A stretch of 10,018 nt of DNA from Marinovum sp. (GTDB lineage Bacteria > Pseudomonadota > Alphaproteobacteria > Rhodobacterales > Rhodobacteraceae). The stretch is from assembly GCA_002684375.1 (NCBI GenBank), contig NYVC01000041.1, positions 52,031 through 62,048 on the forward strand, written 5' to 3'. Of the stretch, positions 1 through 7,048 are shown in pieces; positions within the stretch are counted from its first letter, which is position 1, and each line of letters begins with the position of its first letter. The notes below the pieces were generated by a model that saw nothing but the letters and a program-made list of their open reading frames with translations, ran no database searches and had not been told where the DNA came from. The position numbers and the translations under genes were made by a program.

Positions 1-56
1 CCGCGCCTGCAACCTGTCATATTGCGCAGCAACAAGATAAAAACAGAGCAGCTCAC

Positions 57-2015
57 ATGTCAGAAGATCTTCTCAGCAGCACCCAAGGGTCTGACTATAA
101 CGCATCCTCAATCGAGGTGCTCGAAGGGTTGGAGCCAGTACGTAAACGGCCCGGCATGTACATCGGTGGCACCGACGAGCGCGCGTTGCATCATCTCGTG
201 GCCGAGGTGCTCGACAACTCAATGGATGAGGCAGTCGCAGGTCATGCCAACCGCATCGAGGTTGAGTTGCATGCTGATTACGCAGTGACCATCCGCGACA
301 ACGGCCGTGGCATCCCTGTCGACCCCCATCCCAAGTTCAAAGATAAATCAGCGCTGGAAGTAATCTTATGCACGCTGCATTCGGGCGGCAAGTTTTCCGG
401 CAAAGCCTATCAGACCTCGGGCGGTCTGCACGGAGTAGGCGCCTCGGTCGTGAACGCTCTCTCCGACAGTATGGTGGTTGAGGTGGCGCGCAACAAAGAA
501 CTGTTCGAACAACGCTTTTCGCGCGGCATTCCACTGGGCCCCGTGGCCAAAACTGGCACGGCCGCAAACCGGCGTGGCACCTCGGTAACCTTTCATGCCG
601 ATGAACAGATTTTCGGGTCGCACCGGTTTAAACCGGCACGCTTGCTGAAAATGGTCCGCTCCAAAGCCTATCTGTTTTCCGGAGTTGAAATTCGTTGGAA
701 ATCTGCCGTTTCGGATGGCGACACCCCACAAGAAGCGGTGTTCCACTTTCCCGGCGGGCTGGCTGATTATCTCGGCGAAACGCTGGCCGGTGCCACCACG
801 TATGCCGAAAAGCCCTTCGCCGGCAGTATTGATTTTCAGGAAAAATTCAGCGTCCCAGGCAAGGTGGAATGGGCAATAAACTGGACCCCGGCGCGGGACG
901 GGTTTATCCAGTCCTATTGCAACACGGTCCCCACGCCCGAAGGTGGCACTCATGAAGCTGGCTTTTGGACCGCAATTCTCAAGGGCATGCGCGCGTATGG
1001 AGAGCTTTCAAACAATAAAAAAGCTGCACAAATCACCCGCGACGATCTGATCACCGGCGGCTGTGCGCTGGTAAGTTGCTTTATCAGCGAGCCGGAGTTT
1101 GTCGGCCAGACCAAAGACCGTCTGGCCACCACCGAAGCCCAGCGCCTTGTGGAAAACGCTGTCCGAGATCACTTTGACAACTGGCTGGCGGCCGATACCA
1201 AATCTGCCGGTGCGATCTTGGATTTTCTCGTGCTGCGCGCTGAAGAACGCCTGCGCCGACGTCAAGAGAAGGAAACCCAGCGCAAAACGGCCACCAAACG
1301 TCTGCGCTTGCCTGGAAAACTGGTCGATTGCTCGGCCACTGCCCGCGAGGGCACAGAGTTGTTTCTTGTCGAAGGAGACAGCGCTGGTGGCTCGGCCAAA
1401 ATGGCGCGCAACCGAAAAGTACAAGCGCTGTTGCCCCTACGCGGCAAAATCCTCAACGTCTTGGGTGCGGCCAGTGCTAAAATTGGCACCAATCAGGAAA
1501 TCAGCGATCTGTCACAGGCGATGGGGGTCAATCTTGGCACGCGGTTCAACCTCGATGATCTGCGTTATGACAAGATCATTATCATGACCGACGCCGATGT
1601 GGACGGTGCCCATATCGCGGCGCTTTTGATGACGTTCTTTTTCACCCAGATGCGTCCGATGATCGACGCCGGTCACCTGTATCTGGCCTGTCCACCGCTG
1701 TTTCGGCTGACTCAAGGCGCCAAGCGCGTCTATTGCGTCGATGAGATCGAGCGGGACGAATGGCTGGAAAAAGGTCTTGGTGGCAAGGGGAAAATCGACG
1801 TCAGCCGCTTTAAAGGTCTTGGTGAAATGGACGCCAAGGATCTGAAAGAGACCACAATGGATCCGAGCAGCCGCAAACTGATACGGGTCAGCATTGATGA
1901 GGATGAACCCGGTGAAACCGGCGACCTGGTCGAGCGTCTGATGGGTAAAAAGCCAGAGCTGCGGTTTCAGTACATTCAGGAAAATGCACGCTTTGTTCAG
2001 GAACTGGACGTGTGA
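57..2015 (+). CDS. parE: DNA topoisomerase IV subunit B (ParE)
   Basis: ATPase subunit of topoisomerase IV, the cytoplasmic type IIA enzyme that with ParC unlinks daughter chromosomes. The 652 residues show the full type IIA B-subunit order. The GHKL ATPase has E50 and N54 in VAEVLDNSMDEA, DNGRGIP at 81-87 and the GGLHGVGAS lid at 122-130. The transducer has the QTK loop at 351-353 (K353 should contact ATP). The TOPRIM domain has EGDSAGG at 439-445 and DADVD at 512-516. The C-terminal RFKGLGEMDAKDLKETTM block is at about 585-601. ParE is preferred over GyrB because of the LRYDKIIIMTDADVDGAHIA form and the absence of a GyrB-type insertion, with a length normal for alphaproteobacterial ParE. 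The ATG at 57 has only a weak upstream purine stretch (AGAGCAG) but gives a normal N-terminus. No parC is visible nearby. Confidence 0.95.
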   Translation: MSEDLLSSTQGSDYNASSIEVLEGLEPVRKRPGMYIGGTDERALHHLVAEVLDNSMDEAVAGHANRIEVELHADYAVTIRDNGRGIPVDPHPKFKDKSALEVILCTLHSGGKFSGKAYQTSGGLHGVGASVVNALSDSMVVEVARNKELFEQRFSRGIPLGPVAKTGTAANRRGTSVTFHADEQIFGSHRFKPARLLKMVRSKAYLFSGVEIRWKSAVSDGDTPQEAVFHFPGGLADYLGETLAGATTYAEKPFAGSIDFQEKFSVPGKVEWAINWTPARDGFIQSYCNTVPTPEGGTHEAGFWTAILKGMRAYGELSNNKKAAQITRDDLITGGCALVSCFISEPEFVGQTKDRLATTEAQRLVENAVRDHFDNWLAADTKSAGAILDFLVLRAEERLRRRQEKETQRKTATKRLRLPGKLVDCSATAREGTELFLVEGDSAGGSAKMARNRKVQALLPLRGKILNVLGAASAKIGTNQEISDLSQAMGVNLGTRFNLDDLRYDKIIIMTDADVDGAHIAALLMTFFFTQMRPMIDAGHLYLACPPLFRLTQGAKRVYCVDEIERDEWLEKGLGGKGKIDVSRFKGLGEMDAKDLKETTMDPSSRKLIRVSIDEDEPGETGDLVERLMGKKPELRFQYIQENARFVQELDV

Positions 2016-2099
2016 CACCAACCTTTTAAAATTGGCTCCGAGCCGGGACGCTGAAGGCATCAAAGGTGCTTTTGTCTCAAATTAAAAGAGGCTTTGAAG

Positions 2100-2540
2100 A
2101 TGTCGTATTCAACCTATGCCGTTATCATGTTAGCCGCGGGCCTTGGCATTCCTGTGATGGCAGCTCTGAACGCCGCGCTGGGTAAAATAATCGGCAACCC
2201 TGCGGGCGCGGTTGTGATGCTTTTACTGGTCGCGATGATTGCCGCAGGTGCGATTTGTGCCATCTCCGGCAGCCTGTCCCTGACCACGCTGCTAACGGCA
2301 CCGAAACATCTGTTTTTAGCAGGGGTATTCGCCGCGTTTTACATGCTTTCCATCACCTATATTTCACCCTATTTTGGCGTTGGTAACGCGGTATTTTTCG
2401 TGTTGTTAGGTCAGTTGGTCAGCGCTGCTGCAATTGATCACTTTGCACTTTTTGGGGCGCATGCAACGGCATTGACGCCGATGCGGGGATTGGGCATTTC
2501 AGTCATGGCGCTCGGGGTTTGGATCACGCAACAGGCGTAG
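2100..2540 (+). CDS. YdcZ/DUF606-type small membrane protein (DMT-superfamily-like)
   Basis: Predicted inner-membrane protein of 146 residues with about five hydrophobic helices (roughly 6-26, 37-57, 69-89, 95-115 and 131-145). It has the features of the DUF606/YdcZ family, which is related to drug/metabolite transporters: an AAGLGIPVMAALNAALG-like first helix with a conserved Asn, an ISPYFGVGNAVFF segment, a GQL motif at 104-106 and an Asp at 113. Family members are annotated as putative transporters and the substrate is unknown. An in-frame TTG lies two codons upstream at 2094. The ATG at 2100 is chosen because AGAGG at 2087-2091 sits 8 bases before it, while the TTG would be only 2 bases away. 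The gene follows parE after 84 bases on the same strand, so it may have its own promoter or be read from parE. Confidence 0.8.
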   Translation: MSYSTYAVIMLAAGLGIPVMAALNAALGKIIGNPAGAVVMLLLVAMIAAGAICAISGSLSLTTLLTAPKHLFLAGVFAAFYMLSITYISPYFGVGNAVFFVLLGQLVSAAAIDHFALFGAHATALTPMRGLGISVMALGVWITQQA

Positions 2541-2729
2541 ATCTCAAGACTGACCCTCTTTCAATGTGATCTGGTTCCTATTAACGGTCTGGGAAAGGTA
2601 TGGGGCAAGCTGAGCCGACAAACGCATACGCGCAAGGGGGCCCGTAATACCAATATCGTTACAAAGCAACCTGCCCCCGCTCACGCGACAAACGCCCCCT
2701 GCAAGCGTCCCCACGGTTCTCAAACCCGT
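2541..2729. other. Intergenic region between convergent genes
   Basis: This 189-base gap separates the YdcZ-like gene (plus) from the Ldh_2 gene (minus). I see no intrinsic terminator with a T-run. It holds a 10-base direct repeat, CGACAAACGC, at 2616-2625 and 2686-2695. A minus-strand frame stays open from just after the Ldh_2 stop to a TGA at 2544-2546; this is described under findings. No gene is called here. Confidence 0.5.
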
Positions 2730-3707
2730 CTATTGCGCCAAATTACAGACCATTTCCCACAGGCTATCAGGCACGTCCACATACTCTGCCGGGCGCGTAT
2801 TTTGCCCCGGCATCCGTGCATCTGGATCAAGCGCAACACCTTCTGCTACCAACGCCATCCGGTCAAAAAACGCACCCGATACATCAGGATCTATCAACAA
2901 ATAATACTGGCCCAGATCATGTGGCGCGCCTGTGGGCGCTTTCAGCGGTTTGACGTTGCGCGAGACCGTACCGCCGGTCATGCCAGCAGCCAGCAATTCC
3001 GCCATCAAGCCGAAACCCCAACCTTTATAGCCGCCCATCGAGACCAGAGATCCTGCAAGCGCTGCTTCGGGATCAGTGGTTGGCGCACCATCGGCATCAA
3101 TCGCCCAGCCTTCGGGAATACGTTCGCCTGCCGCTTTGGCCATGGTGATTTTACCCAGCGCCACCGTCGTGGTCGACTGGTCAAACTGCATCGCAATGCC
3201 TCCCTGCCCGTCGGGCACGGCAAAGGCGATCGGGTTGGTGCCGATCACCCGGCTTTTGCCGCCGGGTGGTGCCACAATTGGCGAGGCATTGGTCAGGCCC
3301 AGTCCGATCAGCCCCGCCTGCGCAATCTGAGCAGTGAAATACCCCAGCGAGGTGCAGGTGTGAGCATGACAAATCGCCAGCGACGCGGTGCCACATGCAC
3401 GCGCGGCGGCAATCGCTTCGGGCAATCCACGCGCAAAGGCAGGTTGGGCAAATCCGAACCCTGCATCAACCTCGACCACCCCCGGTTTCGGGCGGGTGAC
3501 AACCGGGGCGACGCGCCCATCCACGCGACCAGAGGTCAATTGCTGGCAATAGCTTTCCAGATAGTACAAGCCGCAAATCCGATTGCCCACAGCTTCGGCC
3601 TTGCGCACGGCATCTGCCACCGCGTGGGCAATCCAGTCGTCGGCGCCATGGCCGCTTAGAGCTTGAAAGGTTGTCGCTTCGATATCATCCAGCGAAAGAA
3701 GGGGCAT
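2730..3707 (-). CDS. Ldh_2 (malate/L-lactate dehydrogenase-like) family NAD(P)H oxidoreductase
   Basis: Cytoplasmic NAD(P)-dependent oxidoreductase of the PF02615 family, unrelated to classical Rossmann-fold LDH/MDH. Members reduce or oxidise 2-keto/2-hydroxy acids or cyclic imines such as delta1-piperideine-2-carboxylate; others act on sulfolactate or ureidoglycolate. At 325 residues it is close to the usual length. Family landmarks are DAGFGFAQPA (81-90), LTNASPIVAPPGG (138-150), GTNPIAFAVP (156-165), FDQSTT (175-180) and GGYKGWGFGLMAELLA (225-240). Two motifs deviate: the usual SHG near residue 45 is NRICG (42-46), and the later NHFG/HHxG segment reads HAHTCTSLGY (114-123). This may mark a separate subfamily, so the substrate cannot be assigned. 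The ATG at 3705-3707 follows the lolD stop by 1 base, with AGAGGA upstream, so it is probably the last gene of the lol operon. Confidence 0.85.
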   Translation of the reverse strand: MPLLSLDDIEATTFQALSGHGADDWIAHAVADAVRKAEAVGNRICGLYYLESYCQQLTSGRVDGRVAPVVTRPKPGVVEVDAGFGFAQPAFARGLPEAIAAARACGTASLAICHAHTCTSLGYFTAQIAQAGLIGLGLTNASPIVAPPGGKSRVIGTNPIAFAVPDGQGGIAMQFDQSTTTVALGKITMAKAAGERIPEGWAIDADGAPTTDPEAALAGSLVSMGGYKGWGFGLMAELLAAGMTGGTVSRNVKPLKAPTGAPHDLGQYYLLIDPDVSGAFFDRMALVAEGVALDPDARMPGQNTRPAEYVDVPDSLWEMVCNLAQ

Positions 3708-3708
3708 A

Positions 3709-4401
3709 TTAGGTCCTCTGCACTATTGAGATTTGTCCTTGATCCAAGCGCAGTATCTGGTCCATGCGATCGGCGAGGTCAATATTATGCGTTGCAATCA
3801 GCGCCGATAGGCCGGTATCGCGCACCAGTTCCAAAAGCATCGTAAAAACAGTATCCGACGTGGCGGGGTCAAGGTTCCCCGTCGGCTCGTCGGCCAACAA
3901 CAATTTCGGTCGGTTCGCCAGCGCCCGACAAAAGGCAACCCGCTGTTGTTCCCCCCCAGACAGGGCCGCCGGCCGGTGCCCGGCCCGATCTGCAATACCC
4001 ACCTTGGCCAGCAGATCCATCGCGTAATCACGTGCCTGCGCGGGCGCAACATTATTGGCCAGTTGAGGGATAACGATATTCTCCAAGGCTGAAAACTCAG
4101 GTAAAAGGTGATGGAACTGATAGATAAACCCGATTTCTTGGCGGCGCAGCACTGTGCGGGCTTTACCATCTAAACCGCACATATTTACCCCGTCAATTTC
4201 GAGCTGACCTGAATCGGCAGTATCCAACAGACCGGCAATATGCAGCAGCGTGGATTTTCCAGCCCCAGAAGGGGCAACAAGCGCCACAACCTGTGCAGGC
4301 GCAATTGCCAGATCCAGCCCTTTCAAGACCGTGACTTCGCCGTCCAATCCACGATTATAGGCTTTATCGATCCCCTGCAGACGTAAAATATCCTTATTCA
4401 T
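3709..4401 (-). CDS. lolD: Lipoprotein-releasing system ATP-binding protein LolD
   Basis: ATPase of the Lol exporter on the cytoplasmic face of the inner membrane. It powers the transfer of mature outer-membrane lipoproteins to the periplasmic carrier LolA. The 230 residues show Walker A APSGAGKST (43-51), the Q-loop in YQFHHLLPEFSALENIV (94-110; the HHLLPEFSALEN form is typical of LolD), signature LSGGEQQR (148-155), Walker B LLLADEPTG (167-175, E172 catalytic) and the H-loop H205. The Walker A first glycine is Ala, which should be tolerated because GKST is intact. The ATG at 4399-4401 is preferred over a TTG at 4414-4416 because GAGG lies 9 bases upstream of it and the resulting length is normal. 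This start lies 8 bases inside the end of the permease gene, implying translational coupling. Confidence 0.95.
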   Translation of the reverse strand: MNKDILRLQGIDKAYNRGLDGEVTVLKGLDLAIAPAQVVALVAPSGAGKSTLLHIAGLLDTADSGQLEIDGVNMCGLDGKARTVLRRQEIGFIYQFHHLLPEFSALENIVIPQLANNVAPAQARDYAMDLLAKVGIADRAGHRPAALSGGEQQRVAFCRALANRPKLLLADEPTGNLDPATSDTVFTMLLELVRDTGLSALIATHNIDLADRMDQILRLDQGQISIVQRT

Positions 4402-5680
4402 ATCGCAGCGCCTCAACCGGATTTAACCGCGCCGCGCGCCTTGCAGGAAAGATTGTCACCACAAACGACAGCGACAGCGACAAGCCAATGGCGGTGATCA
4501 CATCACCCAATTGCAACTTGGCTGGAACATTATACAAACCACGAATGGACGGGTCCCAAACCCCGCCGCCAGCAAGGTAATTCACCGCAGAGAATATCGT
4601 GTCGATGTAAAGCGTAAACGCAACGCCAAGCAGCACCCCGCACAGGGTACCCAATAATCCGGTAGAGGCCCCGCAAATAAAGAATATCCGCATCACAGAT
4701 CCCTCACTCAGACCCATTGTCCGCAAAATGCCAATATCACGACCCTTGTTTTTGACCAACATAATCAGCCCTGAAACAATATTCATCGCGGCGATCAGTA
4801 CCAGAATGGACATGATGATAAACATCACATTATCCTCGATGGTCAGTGCTTTAAGAAAGCTGCTCGAGGCCTGCCGCCAAGTCCAGACCAGCGCGTTATC
4901 ACCAGCAGCCGCCTGCAGGGCAGGCAACAACACATCGACCGCCTCGGGATCGGCGACCATCACCTCGAACTCGTCGGCAGTCCCCTCCGAATTGAAAAAG
5001 CTTTGCGCCGCAGCAAACGGCATATAAATGCGGGTGCGGTCAATATCATAGCGCCCAGCGGTAAAAATATAGCCCACAACATAGCTTTTGATCCGGGGGC
5101 TGGTGCCAAAGGCCGTTTTGACGCCATCGGGGGACATGAGCTTGATTTTGTCGCCAACGATTACCCCCAGTTCGCGGGCCACCCCCGAACCGATTGCCAC
5201 CCCGCTCTGAAAGCGGTTGATATCGCCCGCATAGCTCTCCGGGCGGGCGATACGAGGCAGCGTCAGCAAGTTTTCAAAACTGATACCAAACACTTCGACG
5301 CCTGCATTGCGTCCAAGACGGGTGGCCATCACCTGACCTTTGATCAACGGAGCCACACGACTTACTCCCGGCACTTGGCGCAGACGGGCGGCAATGGTAT
5401 CGTACTCAGAGATCGACCGATCCATCTGACCGTTCTCGTTTACCGTTGCCCCCTGATAGACAGTCGCATGTGCATTGGCCCCAAGGATCGTATCCACAAA
5501 CTCTGCTCGAAACCCGGACCGCACCGACAGGGTCGCGATCAGCGCAAAAACAGCGAGAGTAATACCAATCAGGCTTATCCAAGTCATCACACTGACCCCA
5601 CCCTCGGCGCGCTTGGAGCGCAAATAGCGCCACGCAATCATCCACTCATATGCAGCAAACGGTGGCGGTGTATTGGACAA
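4394..5680 (-). CDS. lolC: Lipoprotein-releasing ABC transporter permease (LolC/LolE family)
   Basis: Membrane subunit of the Lol exporter. The 428 residues give the expected MacB/FtsX topology: TM1 at about 33-55, a periplasmic domain of about 225 residues (56-283), then TM2 (about 284-309), TM3 (331-355) and TM4 (393-413). The cytoplasmic ends carry the family motifs YEWMIAWRYLRSKR (11-24), LVKNKGRDIGILRTMG (308-323; coupling-helix region) and ARRAARLNPVEALRYE at the C-terminus. The start is taken as TTG at 5678-5680. AGGAG (minus strand, 5687-5691) lies 6 bases before it, and the first codons match the usual N-terminus of the family; a longer open frame reaching 5749 adds an unlike, His-rich leader. 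Only one permease is present here, so it probably acts as a homodimer, or with a partner encoded elsewhere. It overlaps lolD by 8 bases. Confidence 0.93.
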   Translation of the reverse strand: MSNTPPPFAAYEWMIAWRYLRSKRAEGGVSVMTWISLIGITLAVFALIATLSVRSGFRAEFVDTILGANAHATVYQGATVNENGQMDRSISEYDTIAARLRQVPGVSRVAPLIKGQVMATRLGRNAGVEVFGISFENLLTLPRIARPESYAGDINRFQSGVAIGSGVARELGVIVGDKIKLMSPDGVKTAFGTSPRIKSYVVGYIFTAGRYDIDRTRIYMPFAAAQSFFNSEGTADEFEVMVADPEAVDVLLPALQAAAGDNALVWTWRQASSSFLKALTIEDNVMFIIMSILVLIAAMNIVSGLIMLVKNKGRDIGILRTMGLSEGSVMRIFFICGASTGLLGTLCGVLLGVAFTLYIDTIFSAVNYLAGGGVWDPSIRGLYNVPAKLQLGDVITAIGLSLSLSFVVTIFPARRAARLNPVEALRYE

Positions 5681-5686
5681 GTGTAT

Positions 5687-5691
5687 CTCCT
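5687..5691 (-). promoter_or_regulatory. Ribosome binding site deciding the lolC/E TTG start
   Basis: Read on the minus strand the sequence is AGGAG, followed by six bases (ATACAC) and then TTG at 5680-5678. This strong Shine-Dalgarno site supports the TTG start over the upstream in-frame ATG at 5747-5749. Confidence 0.75.
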
Positions 5692-5707
5692 GATGTTGGA
5701 TTGGGTG

Positions 5708-5736
5708 AAAATGACGTTTTGCGTGCCGAGCGTCAA
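5708..5736 (-). promoter_or_regulatory. Possible sigma70-type promoter of the lol operon
   Basis: On the minus strand, TTGACG (5736-5731) is a good -35 match. It is followed after 17 bases by CATTTT (5713-5708), a poor -10 match. A start near 5700 would leave a leader of about 20 bases carrying the AGGAG site. Correct spacing and position argue for it; the weak -10 argues against. Confidence 0.3.
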
Positions 5737-5887
5737 GCGGCAAGATCACTTTACCGGCTTGACCTTACCACCCGTGAAGGCAGACCAGAATAAAACCAAA
5801 AGGCACCTCCAGAGTACGCAGTAGACCAGCGCATCCCACCAGATCAATGGTCTTGCCCTTTGTTTTCCATTCTGTGTAAATCATCTC

Positions 5888-6997
5888 ATGTCATATCCAA
5901 GATACACAAAGTTAATCGATAGCCTACCCGCAACAGTGCCCTTTGTCGGTCCCGAGGCCCAAGAGCGCGAAAGAGGCGCTGTGTTTCTCGCCCGACTGGG
6001 CGCAAATGAAAGCGTCTTTGGCCCCTCGCCGAACGCCATTCAGGCGATGCGAGATGCGGCCGCTGAAATATGGCAGTATGGGGATCCCACCAGCCACGCG
6101 CTCAGCACAGCTCTGGCGGCATATCATGATATTGGCGTCGATAATCTGGTCGTCGGCGAAGGCATCGACGGGCTGTTATCATATATCGTGCGCATGTTGG
6201 TCGGACCGGGCGACGCTGTGGTGACGTCAGACGGGGCCTATCCAACGTTCAACTATCATGTGCTCGGCTTTGGCGGCACGCTGCACAAAGTACCCTACCG
6301 CGAGGATCACGAAGACCCCGAGGCGCTGATGTCAAAAGCCGCCGAGGTTGGCGCGAAACTGGTGTACCTTGCCAATCCTGACAATCCGATGGGCACATGG
6401 CATTCCGCCGAAACCATTACTGCCGCCCTAGAGGCGCTGCCCGAAGGCTGCCTTTTGGTGCTGGACGAGGCCTATATCGAATTTGCCCCCGACGGGGTTG
6501 CGCCAGCCATTGATATCAACGACCCGCGACTGATCCGGATGCGGACCTTCTCAAAGGGCTACGGCATGGCAGGTGCACGGGTGGGCTATGCCATCGGTCA
6601 GCGTGACCTGATCCGCAGCTTTGACAAAATTCGCAACCATTTTGGCATGAACCGCGCCGCGCAGGCCGGGGCACTGGCCGCGTTGAAAGATTCCGATTGG
6701 CTGGATTCGGTCCGCGCGCAAGTGGCGTCAAGTCGGACATCAATTGACGATATCGCCCGCAAAAACGGCCTGTCCACCCTGCCCTCGGCGACCAATTTTG
6801 TTGCCGTAGATTGCCAACAGGACGGCGCTTTTGCCCAAAGGGTCTTGATGGCGCTTTTAGAGCAGGGCCTGTTCGTACGAATGCCCTTTGTTGCGCCGCA
6901 AAACCGCTGTATTCGGATAAGCACCGGCACCGCAGAAAATATGCAACTGCTGGCCAAAGCCATGTCGATGGCACTGCAACAGGCCAGGCGAGGCTAA
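5888..6997 (+). CDS. PLP-dependent aminotransferase, histidinol-phosphate aminotransferase-like (class I/II)
   Basis: Cytoplasmic fold-type I aminotransferase of 369 residues, resembling HisC and its paralogues. Visible landmarks are LGANESVFGPSP (38-48; substrate-side N-terminal motif), WQYGDP (62-67), GEGIDGLL (90-97; phosphate-binding loop), YPTFNYH (118-124), NPDNPMG (163-169, N166), VLDEAYIEFA (191-200, D193 facing the pyridine nitrogen), TFSKGYGMAGARVGY (220-234, K223 the predicted Schiff-base lysine, R231) and a C-terminal IRISTG with R343 for the substrate carboxylate. All catalytic residues appear present. No histidine-biosynthesis genes are nearby, so it may be a HisC paralogue acting on another amino acid rather than the histidine enzyme. 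The ATG at 5888 lacks a strong ribosome site. The gene diverges from lolC/E and converges on the class V aminotransferase. Confidence 0.88.
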   Translation: MSYPRYTKLIDSLPATVPFVGPEAQERERGAVFLARLGANESVFGPSPNAIQAMRDAAAEIWQYGDPTSHALSTALAAYHDIGVDNLVVGEGIDGLLSYIVRMLVGPGDAVVTSDGAYPTFNYHVLGFGGTLHKVPYREDHEDPEALMSKAAEVGAKLVYLANPDNPMGTWHSAETITAALEALPEGCLLVLDEAYIEFAPDGVAPAIDINDPRLIRMRTFSKGYGMAGARVGYAIGQRDLIRSFDKIRNHFGMNRAAQAGALAALKDSDWLDSVRAQVASSRTSIDDIARKNGLSTLPSATNFVAVDCQQDGAFAQRVLMALLEQGLFVRMPFVAPQNRCIRISTGTAENMQLLAKAMSMALQQARRG

Positions 6998-7013
6998 CGG
7001 CTCAGAGCCGTTA
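6995..7013. terminator. Perfect hairpin between convergent genes, overlapping the aminotransferase stop
   Basis: TAACGGCTCAGAGCCGTTA is a perfect inverted repeat (8 bp stem with a CAG loop, or 9 bp around one base). Its first three bases are the TAA stop of the HisC-like gene, and the class V aminotransferase stop lies 35 bases further on. Position and symmetry suit a bidirectional terminator or 3'-end stabiliser. There is no T-run on either side, so it is not a classical intrinsic terminator. Confidence 0.5.
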
Positions 7014-7048
7014 CAACACAGTATTCAGGGCAAGGCGCGCCACAATGT

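Noticed and set aside
366..953. Long minus-strand open frame inside parE
   Set aside because: It lies wholly within parE, which has complete family motifs. Its translation resembles no family I know and has no ribosome site.
2016..2060. Possible terminator after parE (CCAA...TTTTAAAA...TTGG)
   Set aside because: The pairing is short, AT-rich and interrupted, with no GC stem and no T-run, so it is not a credible terminator.
2094..2099. TTG start two codons before the YdcZ-like ATG
   Set aside because: The AGAGG site at 2087-2091 is only 2 bases from the TTG but 8 bases from the ATG at 2100, so the ATG is favoured.
2616..2695. Direct repeat CGACAAACGC, 70 bases apart
   Set aside because: Only two 10-base copies with no consistent flanks and no sign of a larger repeat unit. 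Not enough to call an element.
2733..3659. 308-codon plus-strand open frame opposite the Ldh_2 gene
   Set aside because: It is antisense to a gene with clear family motifs. Its composition (many Arg, His, Gln) is typical of an antisense shadow in GC-rich coding DNA.
4249..4275. Ala in place of the first Walker A Gly in LolD
   Set aside because: The essential GKST and all other ATPase motifs are intact, so I do not read it as loss of function. I believe this form occurs in related LolD proteins, though I could not check.
5003..5824. 273-codon plus-strand open frame opposite lolC/E
   Set aside because: It is antisense to the permease gene and its operon leader, with no recognisable domain, so it is a shadow frame.
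5823..5853. AGACCA/TGGTCT inverted repeat upstream of the HisC-like gene
   Set aside because: Arms are only 6 bases with a 19-base spacer, which is expected by chance in a region of this size.
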